From: a virus
Length of the DNA: 20,848 bases
Virus record (IMG/VR): IMGVR_UViG_3300048823_000079
Span: 1 to 20,848 of that record
Strand: one strand, 5' to 3'
Numbering within the stretch: position 1 is the stretch's first letter; each line of letters begins with the position of its first letter. This document shows positions 1 to 7,800 of the stretch, one piece after another. A model generated the notes under the pieces. It was not told where the DNA came from. It searched no databases and worked only from the letters and a program-made list of their open reading frames with translations. Made by a program: the position numbers and the translations under genes.

Positions 1-1
1 C

Positions 2-94
2 GACACGCCGTTCGGTCGTATCGACGAGACCGGGCCCGGCGTGACATCCGGCGCGACCAACACCGCGACCGGCATTCGATTTGGAGACGCATAA
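2..94 (+). CDS. C-terminal end of an upstream protein (partial)
   Basis: An open frame enters from the left edge and reads 30 codons to a TAA at 92-94, ending in the residues GIRFGDA. It stops one base before the capsid gene start at 96, and the capsid ribosome binding site lies inside its last codons, the tight packing expected of real phage genes. The residues are Gly/Thr-rich with no recognisable motif. Its place directly before the major capsid gene is where a scaffold, prohead protease or decoration protein usually lies, but the fragment is too short to choose. Confidence 0.55.
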   Translation, partial: DTPFGRIDETGPGVTSGATNTATGIRFGDA

Positions 95-95
95 A

Positions 96-1523
96 ATGCC
101 GCTGAAAATTGGAGCACCCGAATTTACCCCCGGTACCGATCAGTTCGGCGGGATGCCGCGCAACGGCGGCGCCATGGAGTTCGCCGGCCAGCTTGCCGAA
201 TGGTCGACGGACGCGCTGACACCTCACCTGCGGGGATACCAGCTTGCCGCGCAGAAGTCGAACGCGCAGCACAACCGGCGCGTCAACGAGGCCGCGCGAG
301 TCCTGAGCGATGTCATAAGCGGCAAGCTCGATCCCGTGTTCTGGCGTGAGGCGCTGAGCCCGCGCAATCCGGTGCTTGTCGAGCACATGCGCCAGACCTA
401 TCCCGCCTACTACAGTAACCAGGGGCATCAGATGTCCTTGCGTGAAACGATGGCGGTCACCGACTACCAGGCGCTGTACGCCGACGTGCTCGACCGGCTG
501 TACTACTCGAACTTCGCGGCGTGGCCCATCACCAATATGCCGCTGGTCATGGACAAGGATCTGCGCGACTTCCGGCAGGTCAAGCGCTATATGTACGACG
601 GTCTCGTGACGCCGTACACCGGCAGCGATCCTGGCGCACCGCCTCCGCAGCAGGCGATGTTAGGGCCGGCCCCGCAGAACGGAGCGATTCCGCCGACGTC
701 GGCCACCAGCACCGCGGCAGTGACGTACTCGCCGCTGCTGTATCAGTCTTCCGCCAGCATCAACTGGGCGGCGTTCGTTGGCGACGATCTCGGCATCTTC
801 CGCGACGTGCCGAAGCGGCTCGCGATCAAGGGCAACCGCGGTATTGCCAAGTTCATCACCGGGCTGTACGCCGACATCAACGGGCCGAACACTTCGACCC
901 CGAGCGCCAATCCTCTGTTCCAGTCGGGCTACCACAACCAGTTGACCACTGCGAACGGCGCGAGCTCGAGCAATCCGCGGCTGAACATTCAAGGGCTGGT
1001 GGATGGCTACAACATCCTCGCCGGCCAGCTCGACGCGACCGGCGATCCCATCATGATCGGCGGCCCGATGTATCTGGTCTATGGCGCCAGCGATTACGGC
1101 ACCGCGAAAAACCTGGCGAACTCTCTCGACATCATGACCACCGCGCAAGGCGGCGTGCCCGGCACCTCCACCTCGAACCTCATCAACCAGTTGATCCGCG
1201 TGAAAAACTGGGCGATGGAAAATCTTACGCTGATCTATGACCCGTACCTGACTTTGGTCGCGACGAACAATCCGCACTCCTGGTTCTTGGTCTGCGATCC
1301 GAAGTCACAGGAGCGGCCCGGCGTCGAATGGGGCGCATTGACTGGCTTCAAGGAGCCACAGCTTTTCAGCGAGATCCCGACGACGCAGCGCATGGGCGGC
1401 GGCCCCGACCCCACCATGGGCAACTTCTGGAGCAACAACCAGAATCTAAAGATCATGGGCGTGATGGGCGGATCGCCAATTGACGGCAGAAGCTGGGTGG
1501 GTTCCAACGGGAGCGGATCGTAG
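96..1523 (+). CDS. Major capsid protein, HK97-fold type
   Basis: A 475-residue protein that would form the icosahedral head. The N-terminal ~110 residues are helical and charged, like the delta/N-arm region of HK97-type capsid proteins. The segment after it (ALYADVLDRLYYSNF..WP..., then DFRQVKRYMYDG) resembles the start of the capsid core, where a conserved aromatic/Pro stretch precedes the E-loop. A proline-rich stretch (GAPPPQQ) follows. The ATG at 96 is preferred over an in-frame TTG at 81, because GGAG at 83-86 sits 9 bases before the ATG while the TTG lies upstream of that site. The following genes are neck and tail genes, the usual siphovirus order, and the gene ends just before a strong terminator, which fits very high separate expression. 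The family call rests on motif feel and gene order. Confidence 0.75.
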   Translation: MPLKIGAPEFTPGTDQFGGMPRNGGAMEFAGQLAEWSTDALTPHLRGYQLAAQKSNAQHNRRVNEAARVLSDVISGKLDPVFWREALSPRNPVLVEHMRQTYPAYYSNQGHQMSLRETMAVTDYQALYADVLDRLYYSNFAAWPITNMPLVMDKDLRDFRQVKRYMYDGLVTPYTGSDPGAPPPQQAMLGPAPQNGAIPPTSATSTAAVTYSPLLYQSSASINWAAFVGDDLGIFRDVPKRLAIKGNRGIAKFITGLYADINGPNTSTPSANPLFQSGYHNQLTTANGASSSNPRLNIQGLVDGYNILAGQLDATGDPIMIGGPMYLVYGASDYGTAKNLANSLDIMTTAQGGVPGTSTSNLINQLIRVKNWAMENLTLIYDPYLTLVATNNPHSWFLVCDPKSQERPGVEWGALTGFKEPQLFSEIPTTQRMGGGPDPTMGNFWSNNQNLKIMGVMGGSPIDGRSWVGSNGSGS

Positions 1524-1573
1524 TTCGCCACTGGGGCGGAATGGACCCGGCCCACCGGGGGACGGCAAAGAAG

Positions 1574-1619
1574 AAGCCGCCGCATCACTCTGAGGAGGGT
1601 GGACGGCGGCTTTTGTTTT
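1574..1619 (+). terminator. Intrinsic terminator after the capsid gene
   Basis: A perfect 9-bp stem (AAGCCGCCG at 1574-1582 with CGGCGGCTT at 1604-1612) is followed by a T-rich tract (TTTTGTTTT, 1611-1619). The 21-base loop contains CACTC and GAGGGTG, which could extend the fold. It sits 50 bases after the capsid stop and 12 bases before the next gene, so it probably lowers expression of the connector genes relative to the capsid. Confidence 0.85.
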
Positions 1620-1630
1620 GAGTAAGCCTA

Positions 1631-2077
1631 ATGTCTTTCACTAATACGCCCAACACGTTTATCTTCGCCGTTCGCTCGCTGATCCCGGACACGAACTCGG
1701 CGAGCCCAATTTTCTCCGACGAGGAAATCAATGGCTTCGCGGCGATCAACTCGGCGATCTGGCAAAGCTCGATGTACTACTCGTATCAACAAGGGCGGCA
1801 GTCCCTTCCCTTGACACCGCAAAATCCGTTTCGCTGCGCTGCTGTGGCGCTCAACGTTCTGGCCGGCAACGCATCGCGGCTGTCGGCGGTCCTCGGGTTA
1901 CTCGACGTGAAACTCAACGCGCAGGTGGGGGACCAGCTCCGCAAGCAGGCACAGGCGTGGCTCGACATGGACGATAACTCGGGGGCGTTCGCTATCTACG
2001 AGCAGTGCAACACCGTTTGGGCGTTCCGCGACCGCTGGATTGCGCAACTACAGCGGCAGACCGGAGGCTCGTGGTGA
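1631..2077 (+). CDS. Head-tail connector (adaptor) protein
   Basis: A 148-residue protein resembling phage head-tail adaptors, which dock under the portal ring. The N-terminal segment reads RSLIPDTN then SPIFSDEEIN, matching the usual pattern of these proteins: a Leu-Ile-Pro/Gly-Asp-Thr motif, then an FSDEEI motif opening a helix. The rest is helical: an alanine-rich helix (AAVALNVLAGNASRLSAVLG) and a helix carrying LRKQAQAWLDM, both typical. It is the first gene after the capsid terminator and its stop overlaps the next start (TGATG). The upstream Shine-Dalgarno site is weak (GAG at 1620-1622), suggesting modest translation. Confidence 0.72.
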   Translation: MSFTNTPNTFIFAVRSLIPDTNSASPIFSDEEINGFAAINSAIWQSSMYYSYQQGRQSLPLTPQNPFRCAAVALNVLAGNASRLSAVLGLLDVKLNAQVGDQLRKQAQAWLDMDDNSGAFAIYEQCNTVWAFRDRWIAQLQRQTGGSW

Positions 2078-2472
2078 TGACATGGCAGGTAGTTATCGCT
2101 TGTTGCGTCGGGCTTATATCTATCCTAGGAAGCGTCGTCACGGTGACCGCCGTGATTATCCAAATGAAAGCCAATATCACGCGGCTCGAAGGGTCCGACT
2201 CAAAGCGGCTCGCCAAAGAAGAGGCTATTGACAAACAGGTAATGGATCTGATTGTCATGCTGAAGGAATTCATGGGCGTGCAGAGCCAGGTCAACGTGAA
2301 CGTTGCTAATCAGCTGGAAAATCAGAGCAACACGAATGAACGCGTGGCGCAGGTGCTCACCGACGTGGTATCGCGGCTTGCATCGATGGAACATTCGACG
2401 GTAGAGGCCGGGCAGATTGTTTCGCTACTCACTGAAGTGCTCAAACAACAGAGGGTGATTACCCAATCATGA
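2077..2472 (+). CDS. Small membrane-anchored coiled-coil protein
   Basis: A 131-residue protein of unknown function. Residues ~3-28 are hydrophobic (VVIACCVGLISILGSVV...) and would form one membrane segment; nearly all the rest is polar, heptad-like helix rich in Glu, Gln, Asn and Val. The start is the ATG at 2077, overlapping the previous stop (TGATG) with GGAGG at 2063-2067 nine bases upstream. In-frame GTG codons at 2071 and 2074 are possible but closer to the site. It overlaps the next gene by four bases (ATGA), so it is co-translated with neck genes. An N-terminal anchor plus coiled coil is the architecture of Rz-type inner-membrane spanins, but the position among connector genes is unusual for one. 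Confidence 0.7.
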   Translation: MTWQVVIACCVGLISILGSVVTVTAVIIQMKANITRLEGSDSKRLAKEEAIDKQVMDLIVMLKEFMGVQSQVNVNVANQLENQSNTNERVAQVLTDVVSRLASMEHSTVEAGQIVSLLTEVLKQQRVITQS

Positions 2473-2897
2473 ACCAGGCTACAATCACTCTCGCGATTTC
2501 CGGCGTGATGCCAGCCGCCATCGCAACGGGGCTGTTCGTCTCGCTGTTCACCGCGCAGGAGCCTGTCCCGCTGCAGGACGCGCAGGGCGGAATCGAGTTC
2601 GCGTACACCAACGTGGCTGGACTGATCGACATCCCGTGCACCGCGCCGCCAGAGAGTTCGGGCAGTATTGTCGCAACCGAAATGCGCGAGCTGGACGAGA
2701 TCCGCGGATCCGAAACACACCACGTGCTGCTCGACGCATGGTATCCACTGCTCGATGCGGGATGGCGCGGTGAGAACCCTGACGGTAAGGGCGCCTGGAT
2801 CGCGCTGATCGATGGGTTTCAGTACCAGATCAGTGGCGTGGAAAGCGACAGCCAGTCTCAAATGACGCGCGTCACTTGCAAGCTGGTGACCTTGTGA
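2469..2897 (+). CDS. Head closure / stopper-like neck protein
   Basis: A 142-residue protein likely to close the connector channel between adaptor and tail. The central part shows the pattern common to this group: a tyrosine-containing strand (FAYTNVAGLIDIPCTAPP) giving a Gly-Leu-x-x-Ile-Pro-Cys motif, then an ASp/Glu-rich helix, then HHVLLDAWYPLLDAGWRGE and a final strand DGFQYQISGVESDSQSQMTR. The GVxSDSQxQMTR ending is a good marker for these stopper-like proteins. The first ~25 residues (AISGVMPAAIATGLFVSLF) are hydrophobic but probably form a buried helix. The start ATG at 2469 overlaps the upstream stop (ATGA), and its end overlaps the next gene (GTGA). Family assignment is by pattern and gene order. 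Confidence 0.66.
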   Translation: MNQATITLAISGVMPAAIATGLFVSLFTAQEPVPLQDAQGGIEFAYTNVAGLIDIPCTAPPESSGSIVATEMRELDEIRGSETHHVLLDAWYPLLDAGWRGENPDGKGAWIALIDGFQYQISGVESDSQSQMTRVTCKLVTL

Positions 2898-3235
2898 TAA
2901 CCGTCAAAGCCACGAACGAGGGATTGGCCGGAAAGGCCACGGCATCTGGCTATGTGATCGATCTCGTCGTGTGCTTCGTCGCGCTGCCTTCCGAGCAGGC
3001 GCTCGGGGCCTTCGTTCGGCTCTGGAACCCGCTGAACAATGCGCGATGCATTGCGCAGGTGCTCGACGTCGGGCCGTGGCACACCAACGATAACGACTAT
3101 GTTTTCGGCGGCGCACGGCCGGCGGCTGAATTGCAATCGAACACGAATGGCAGCGGCATCGACCTCGGCGGGAAGGCGTGGGCACTTCTCGGGATGATCG
3201 ATAACACGGAAGTCGGATGGGAGTTCGTATCATGA
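2894..3235 (+). CDS. RlpA-like double-psi beta-barrel protein
   Basis: A 113-residue protein with features of the RlpA/expansin double-psi barrel fold. The order is: SGYVIDLVV, then FVALPSEQALGAFVRLWNP, then ARCIAQVLDVGPWHTNDNDYVFGG and GIDLGGKAWALLGM, ending GWEFV. The VxDVGPW segment corresponds to the VxDRGP strand that carries the key aspartate in RlpA, and GIDLGxxAWxxLG matches the closing helix. There is no signal peptide, so it is probably a virion or cytosolic protein, perhaps acting on peptidoglycan during entry. GTG at 2894 overlaps the previous stop (GTGA); an earlier TTG at 2876 is less likely. It also overlaps the next gene by four bases. The fold is likely; enzymatic activity is not shown. 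Confidence 0.6.
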   Translation: MITVKATNEGLAGKATASGYVIDLVVCFVALPSEQALGAFVRLWNPLNNARCIAQVLDVGPWHTNDNDYVFGGARPAAELQSNTNGSGIDLGGKAWALLGMIDNTEVGWEFVS

Positions 3236-3660
3236 GCTTCACTCCTCTGCAAGTCAAGCTGTTCACCGCCGCCAAAGTCGACACGACGCTGCAAGGGTAT
3301 CTTCAGCAATCCGAGGTATTCTGCTGGTTCCCAATTCAACTGCCGAAGGGGTTCATTTACCGGAGTTCGTGCGTCGTCACCAGGCAAATCTCGGACGTGC
3401 TGCCGTACGTGCAGAGTGGCCCGTTAGCACTTGATGGAGTCATGATGCAGATCGAGTGCCGCGACCTCGATTCGCTGGTTGCGCAGGCACTCGCTAACTA
3501 TCTCGTGACGGTATGGTTTCCGTCGAATGGATTCGCCACCGGCGGCGCTGCCGCCAATTTCAAGCTCTCGCAACAATCACGCCTCGATTATGAGGTTCAG
3601 CCACAACCCGCGTGGGTGGAAATTCTCACCTATCGCATCTTCAACAACGTGAACACTTAG
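3232..3660 (+). CDS. Tail terminator / tail completion-like protein
   Basis: A 142-residue protein placed exactly where siphoviruses encode the tail terminator, between the neck genes and the tail tube gene. The start at 3232 overlaps the upstream stop (ATGA); an in-frame upstream ATG at 3217 is less likely. The C-terminal two thirds show alternating strands and helices (CVVTRQISD, LDGVMMQIECRDLDSLVAQALANYL, RLDYEVQPQPAWVEILTYRIF) resembling DUF3168 or gpU-like tail completion proteins, in which the MQIxCxDxDxxxAxxLA helix is typical. These proteins cap the tail tube and fix tail length. The call depends mostly on gene order plus this weak pattern. Confidence 0.55.
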   Translation: MSFTPLQVKLFTAAKVDTTLQGYLQQSEVFCWFPIQLPKGFIYRSSCVVTRQISDVLPYVQSGPLALDGVMMQIECRDLDSLVAQALANYLVTVWFPSNGFATGGAAANFKLSQQSRLDYEVQPQPAWVEILTYRIFNNVNT

Positions 3661-3670
3661 GAGAACACCA

Positions 3671-4129
3671 ATGAGTTCATTAGCACTTCCGGCAATCGCA
3701 TCTTTCAACAGCCAGTTGTATCTCGGCGGCCCAACGTCGCCTCCCACTTACGTGCTTCAGGCACGTATCGGCAACGTCAAGTTTGGCGGCATCGCGATTG
3801 ATGTCGTCGACGTATCCAACCAGACCAGTACGGCGCACCGCAAGCTCGCCACGCTGCTGAACCCCGGCGATGTGACGTTCGACCTGTATTACGAGCCGTC
3901 CAGCACGCAGGACGAGGGCCTGTTCAATCTGGTCATCGCGGAGCCGCCCGTGCTCCAGCAATGGAAAGTCGTTCTCGCGGCTGGAACCGACAACTGCCAG
4001 TTGCTGTTCAACGGCTACTTGAGCAAGTTCCCGATTGACGCGAGCATCGGCAAGGCCCTGATGGCGTCCGGCTGCACTATAGCTATCGACGGTTCGATCA
4101 CGCCGGCCTATGGCGCTGGTCCCACGTAA
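3671..4129 (+). CDS. Major tail tube protein
   Basis: A 152-residue protein preceding the frameshifted chaperone pair, the standard site of the tail tube gene. It is beta-rich, with IGNVKFGGIAIDVVDVSNQTST in the region where tail tube proteins carry the D-x-V/T-D-x-S motif, followed by HRKLATLLNPGDVTFDLYYEP, a match to the G-L-x-D-x-G-x-V-x-x-x-L pattern of lambda-like tail tube proteins. The C-terminal half (VVLAAGTDNCQLLFNGYLSKFPID) also fits the small beta-sandwich. GGAG lies 7 bases before the ATG at 3671. Hexamer rings of this protein would stack to make the tube around the tape measure. Confidence 0.75.
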   Translation: MSSLALPAIASFNSQLYLGGPTSPPTYVLQARIGNVKFGGIAIDVVDVSNQTSTAHRKLATLLNPGDVTFDLYYEPSSTQDEGLFNLVIAEPPVLQQWKVVLAAGTDNCQLLFNGYLSKFPIDASIGKALMASGCTIAIDGSITPAYGAGPT

Positions 4130-4141
4130 GGAGCTGACCAG

Positions 4142-4552
4142 ATGACCGGCATTAAATACCCGACCATCACCGTCGGTGAGCACAAAGATCTCATCGTGCG
4201 TTTCTCTCTCGCGGCGCAGTTCCTCTTGCGCCGCCGTGGCATCGAACCCGTGCAGTTGGGCGAAGCACTCGCACCGACTCTGCCGCCGCACACTAAGACC
4301 GCGCCGCCGAATCCGAAGTGCGTCGAGAACTACGTGATTCTGTTCTCGTGCATGGTAGCCGAAAACTTTTTGGATAAGTCGTGCCAGACGCTCGAACTCA
4401 AGTCGGCTCCAACCGCTGATTATTGGGCCACTCAGATTGTCGACTTTGCGGAGGTCGAAACCGCCGTAACCGAGGCGCTAAAAAAAGCCGCGGAGGAGCG
4501 GCGGAAGAAGCTGGCGGCGGTTCCTCCGGCACAGACGGAAGCGGCCAGCTAG
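4142..4552 (+). CDS. Tail assembly chaperone, short (G-type) product
   Basis: A 136-residue product read entirely in the first frame, equivalent to lambda gpG. It should bind the tape measure protein and guide tail tube polymerisation, without remaining in the virion. The N-terminal part is a compact mixed domain (HKDLIVRFSLAAQFLLRRRGI); residues ~85-136 are helical and charged, ending in a Lys/Arg/Ala-rich tail after the slip site. AGGAG lies 8 bases before the ATG at 4142. Residues 114-115 are the two lysines of the slippery AAA AAA codons. Identity comes from its position between tail tube and tape measure genes and from the overlapping -1 frame extension. Confidence 0.75.
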   Translation: MTGIKYPTITVGEHKDLIVRFSLAAQFLLRRRGIEPVQLGEALAPTLPPHTKTAPPNPKCVENYVILFSCMVAENFLDKSCQTLELKSAPTADYWATQIVDFAEVETAVTEALKKAAEERRKKLAAVPPAQTEAAS

Positions 4553-4866
4553 AACCGCTGCCATTTTCGGACGAATATTTCCTCAATCTCTGGGCCTTCG
4601 GGACGTCAAGCGACGGGCTCGGACGCTCAGAGATTCCCTTTTGGCTGCTGACGCATGCGGAGTTCACGGCGCTCAAGCGAGAATGGTGCCGTGCGCGCAA
4701 CATCCCGATGTACACCAAGGAGCAGAAAGAGAATCTCGAGAATGGGCGCCAGTACATTCAACAGGCGTTCATCCGCGCATATGCCCGACAGGCTGAGAAG
4801 GTGCGCGCGAGTGGTCTCCATGTCGTAAGCAGCATTCCTGAGCGGAAGGAGCCCCGAAATGGCTGA
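4142..4866 (+). CDS. Tail assembly chaperone, frameshifted (GT-type) fusion
   Basis: If ribosomes slip back one base at 4480-4486, the first 115 codons are joined to a -1 frame continuing to the TGA at 4864-4866, giving a 241-residue protein like lambda gpGT. The T part starts with a flexible Ser/Gly/Ala-rich linker (to about residue 145), then a helical domain with EPLPFSDEYFLNLWAF, IPFWLLTHAEFTALKREW and TKEQKENLENGRQYIQQAF. It overlaps the tape measure start by eight bases. The -1 frame has no plausible start codon and ribosome site of its own at the right place, while its protein-like region begins exactly after the slip site. Both observations favour frameshifting over an independent gene. 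Confidence 0.78.
4480..4528 (+). promoter_or_regulatory. Programmed -1 frameshift signal
   Basis: In the first frame the bases read CTA AAA AAA GCC, so A-AAA-AAA at 4480-4486 is a canonical X-XXY-YYZ slippery heptamer. Four bases after it, CGGAGGA (4491-4497) can pair with TCCTCCG (4522-4528), giving a 7-bp stem with a 24-base loop that could stall the ribosome. An alternative smaller stem, GCCGC 4487-4491 with GCGGC 4498-4502, starts directly after the heptamer. The position, in the last third of the short chaperone, is the classical one. Confidence 0.82.
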
Positions 4867-7800
4867 CGCGAGCGAAGAGATTATCGGCGCTATTGGCGTA
4901 TCCATCACCGGGGATTACTCGGAACTCAAAGCGAGCTACTCGCAGGCGCAGTCCGACGCGGAGGCGGCTGGCGAGGCAGTCGCCGGCGCATTCAACGATG
5001 GCGTTTCGTCCATCTCCGACGCCGCTGACATCGTCACCGCGGCGCTCGACCCCATCGGGCCGGCTGCGGACGGAGCGGGCGACGGACTCGACAGCTTCGC
5101 AGAATCGGCGTCTTCGGCCGGCAGCGCGGCCGAAGAAGCCGGCGGCGGCCTATCGGGGCTGGCAGAGCAACTAACGGCGGTCGGCGAAGCGCTCGTTATT
5201 ACCGAGGGACTGAAGGAACTCGGCACGGAGGCGCTCGACGCCGCCGACGCCATCACTCACGCGTCAATCGCGCTGACGACCATCACCGGCAGCGGCGACC
5301 AGGCCGAGACGACGATTCAAGGCCTGGAGCAGTTGGGCATGGCTGACGGTCTGTCGATGCCGTCGCTATTGACGGCCGCCACGCGCATGCAGCAGATCCT
5401 TGGGCCATCTGCTGATGTAGTGACAGAACTCGGGAGCGTGGCCAACGGCGCCGCGATCATGGGTACTGACATTGCGACGGCGGCCACCAAGTTCGACCAG
5501 ATGGCGACCGCGGGAACGGCGAGTGCGCGCACCCTGACGTCGCTCGGGATATCTCTCGCGGGACTGGCGACCGCATTCAATGTGGTCGTGCCTGGCGCGG
5601 ATGCGACTAGCGCCAGCGTTGCCGCGATGTTCAAAGCGCTCGATCAATCGCAGCGCGTGGATGTCCTCAATCAAGCGTTGAGCGGCCTCGGTGGCACCGC
5701 GCAACAGGTCGCAGAGCAGACATTCGGTGGCCAGTGGCAGCAGCTCGCAAACGCCTGGGAAGGCATCATGGTGCAGGTTGGGCAGGCAATTCTGCCTGTG
5801 ATTTCCGACTTGCTCGACTTCACGAAAACGGATATCGTCCCATTCATTCAGGGAGTCACTTCCGCTTTTTCTTCTTTGGCTGACCCGATCAAAGACACCG
5901 TAGTCGTTGTCGGGCTTGCGGCTGCGGCTCTCATTCCTTTGACCGGCGGACTCGCGGCGCTCGGTCTGGCATTCGAGGGACTCGAGGGATTGATGCCGGC
6001 CGTCACCGGGCTGCTGGAGACATTCGGCGTAGCGACCGAAGCCGTGGGTGCGGAAGCGGCGACAGCGGCCGGAGCGGAAGGAATCGCCGGTCTGGGGATC
6101 GCGGCGACAGCGGCCGAAGTCGGAATCGGTGGTCTGGCCGGCGGCATCGGTGCCTTGGCTGGCGTGATTGGCGTTGGCTTAGTGTCTGGCCTCGCGGCTG
6201 CCGCATTCGGGTTCACTGATCTCAAAGCATCGCTCGCGGCGGCTTATTCCGGCATGGAGCAGTTTTCCCAGGGCAGTTTTAATACCTGGATCACAGCCGA
6301 GATCGCCGGGCTGAAATCGGCGCAACTCACCACTGACGACGCAGCCGCGGCAACCACAAGGTTTCAACAGGCGCTAGCCCTCAGCGTCATCACAGAGGAG
6401 CAACATAAGACAGCCCTCAATAACATCGCGACCGCTGAGAAATCTCTAGCGGCGCAGGATATGGCCGCGATCACGGCCCAGTATTCCGCCGGGCTCACTA
6501 TCCTCACAACCAACACTCAGCGAGCCGCGGATCAAACCAGTGTTTTGAAGCAAGCTTTCACCGACGCGACGAACGCATTTATCATTGCCGATGCGGCCTA
6601 CAAAAACGGGACGATCACTGCGGAGGCGTACCAGAGCGCTGTAAATAAGGTCACCAGTGCGCAGACGGCGTACAACGGCGAACTGGATGCATCTGCCGCC
6701 TCGATGGGCCCGATTCCCGGCTCCATGGACGCGATCACGGCGGCGGCCACGACACTGGCGGCTCAGACCGGATTCGTCGTCTCGGCACAACAGGAGCAGG
6801 CTAACGAGCAGGCTGATGCGACCGCGGCTGTGGACCTGGCGACGAACGCGTACAATCAATCTGTTGCGAAGCTCGATCTGCTCAAGGCCGCGCTCGACGA
6901 CACAAACGCCGCGTACGCCGCCGGCACGGCAAGCCGCGCGCAGGTTCTCGCAGCCGAAAACAACCTCCAGACCGCTTACGCCGCATCGCAAAAGGAACTG
7001 ACGGGGCTAAACACGACTGCCGAAAACTATGCGCAGTACATGGCAGCCATCGTCCCGTCGCAAGCCCAAGTCTTGGCTGGACTTCAGAATCTCTATCAAG
7101 ATCTCGGCCCGACAGTCGCCGGATTCAGCGGCCTCGATACGACCATCGAAGCACTGCAATCCACGATGCCGAATTTCGGCGTCATTATGACGACGTTATC
7201 GAGCGGGCCGCTTGCCGGACTGCGCTCGGCGCTCACCGAGGCATCGGCCAAAGTAGCGGATCTTGGCGCACAAATGCAGGCGGGTGCCAACGTCGGGCAG
7301 CAATACGAGAAAGCCCTCACTCAGCAGTTGAATGCACAAGTCGCGCTCGACCAGGAAATGGCGGTCCTCAACACGGGGCTGCAAGGCGCGACGGATGCGT
7401 ACTCCCTAGCGACCGTCGCCGTTGCCGCGGCACAGGCGAAGGTCAATGACCTCACCACGGCCTACCAGAATGGAACCGCGACCTACGCCCAAGTGCAGAG
7501 CGCGCAGAAGGCGCTCGCAACCGCGCAGACCGAACTCAACACGGTGACAGGGCAAGGGACGACTCTGGTGGATTCGTTGAGCGCTGCCTATCCTAATCTC
7601 ACAGCCAGCGTCGACACAGCCACGACGGCCCTCGCAGCCAACGTCACCCAACTGCAATCGGTCGCGACAGCCGTGCAGCAAGTCGAGAGCGATATCGCAT
7701 CCGCAGTCAGTGGCTTGAGTGGAGCCACATCGGCGGCGAGTGGCGGCACGAACGCGGGCGGCGGATACAACAGCGGTGGGCCGGGCTGGAAAGTCAGCCA

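Noticed and set aside
521-1240. A 239-codon + strand open frame inside the capsid gene
   Set aside because: An off-frame reading of the capsid gene with Arg/His/Gln-rich content and no start signal.
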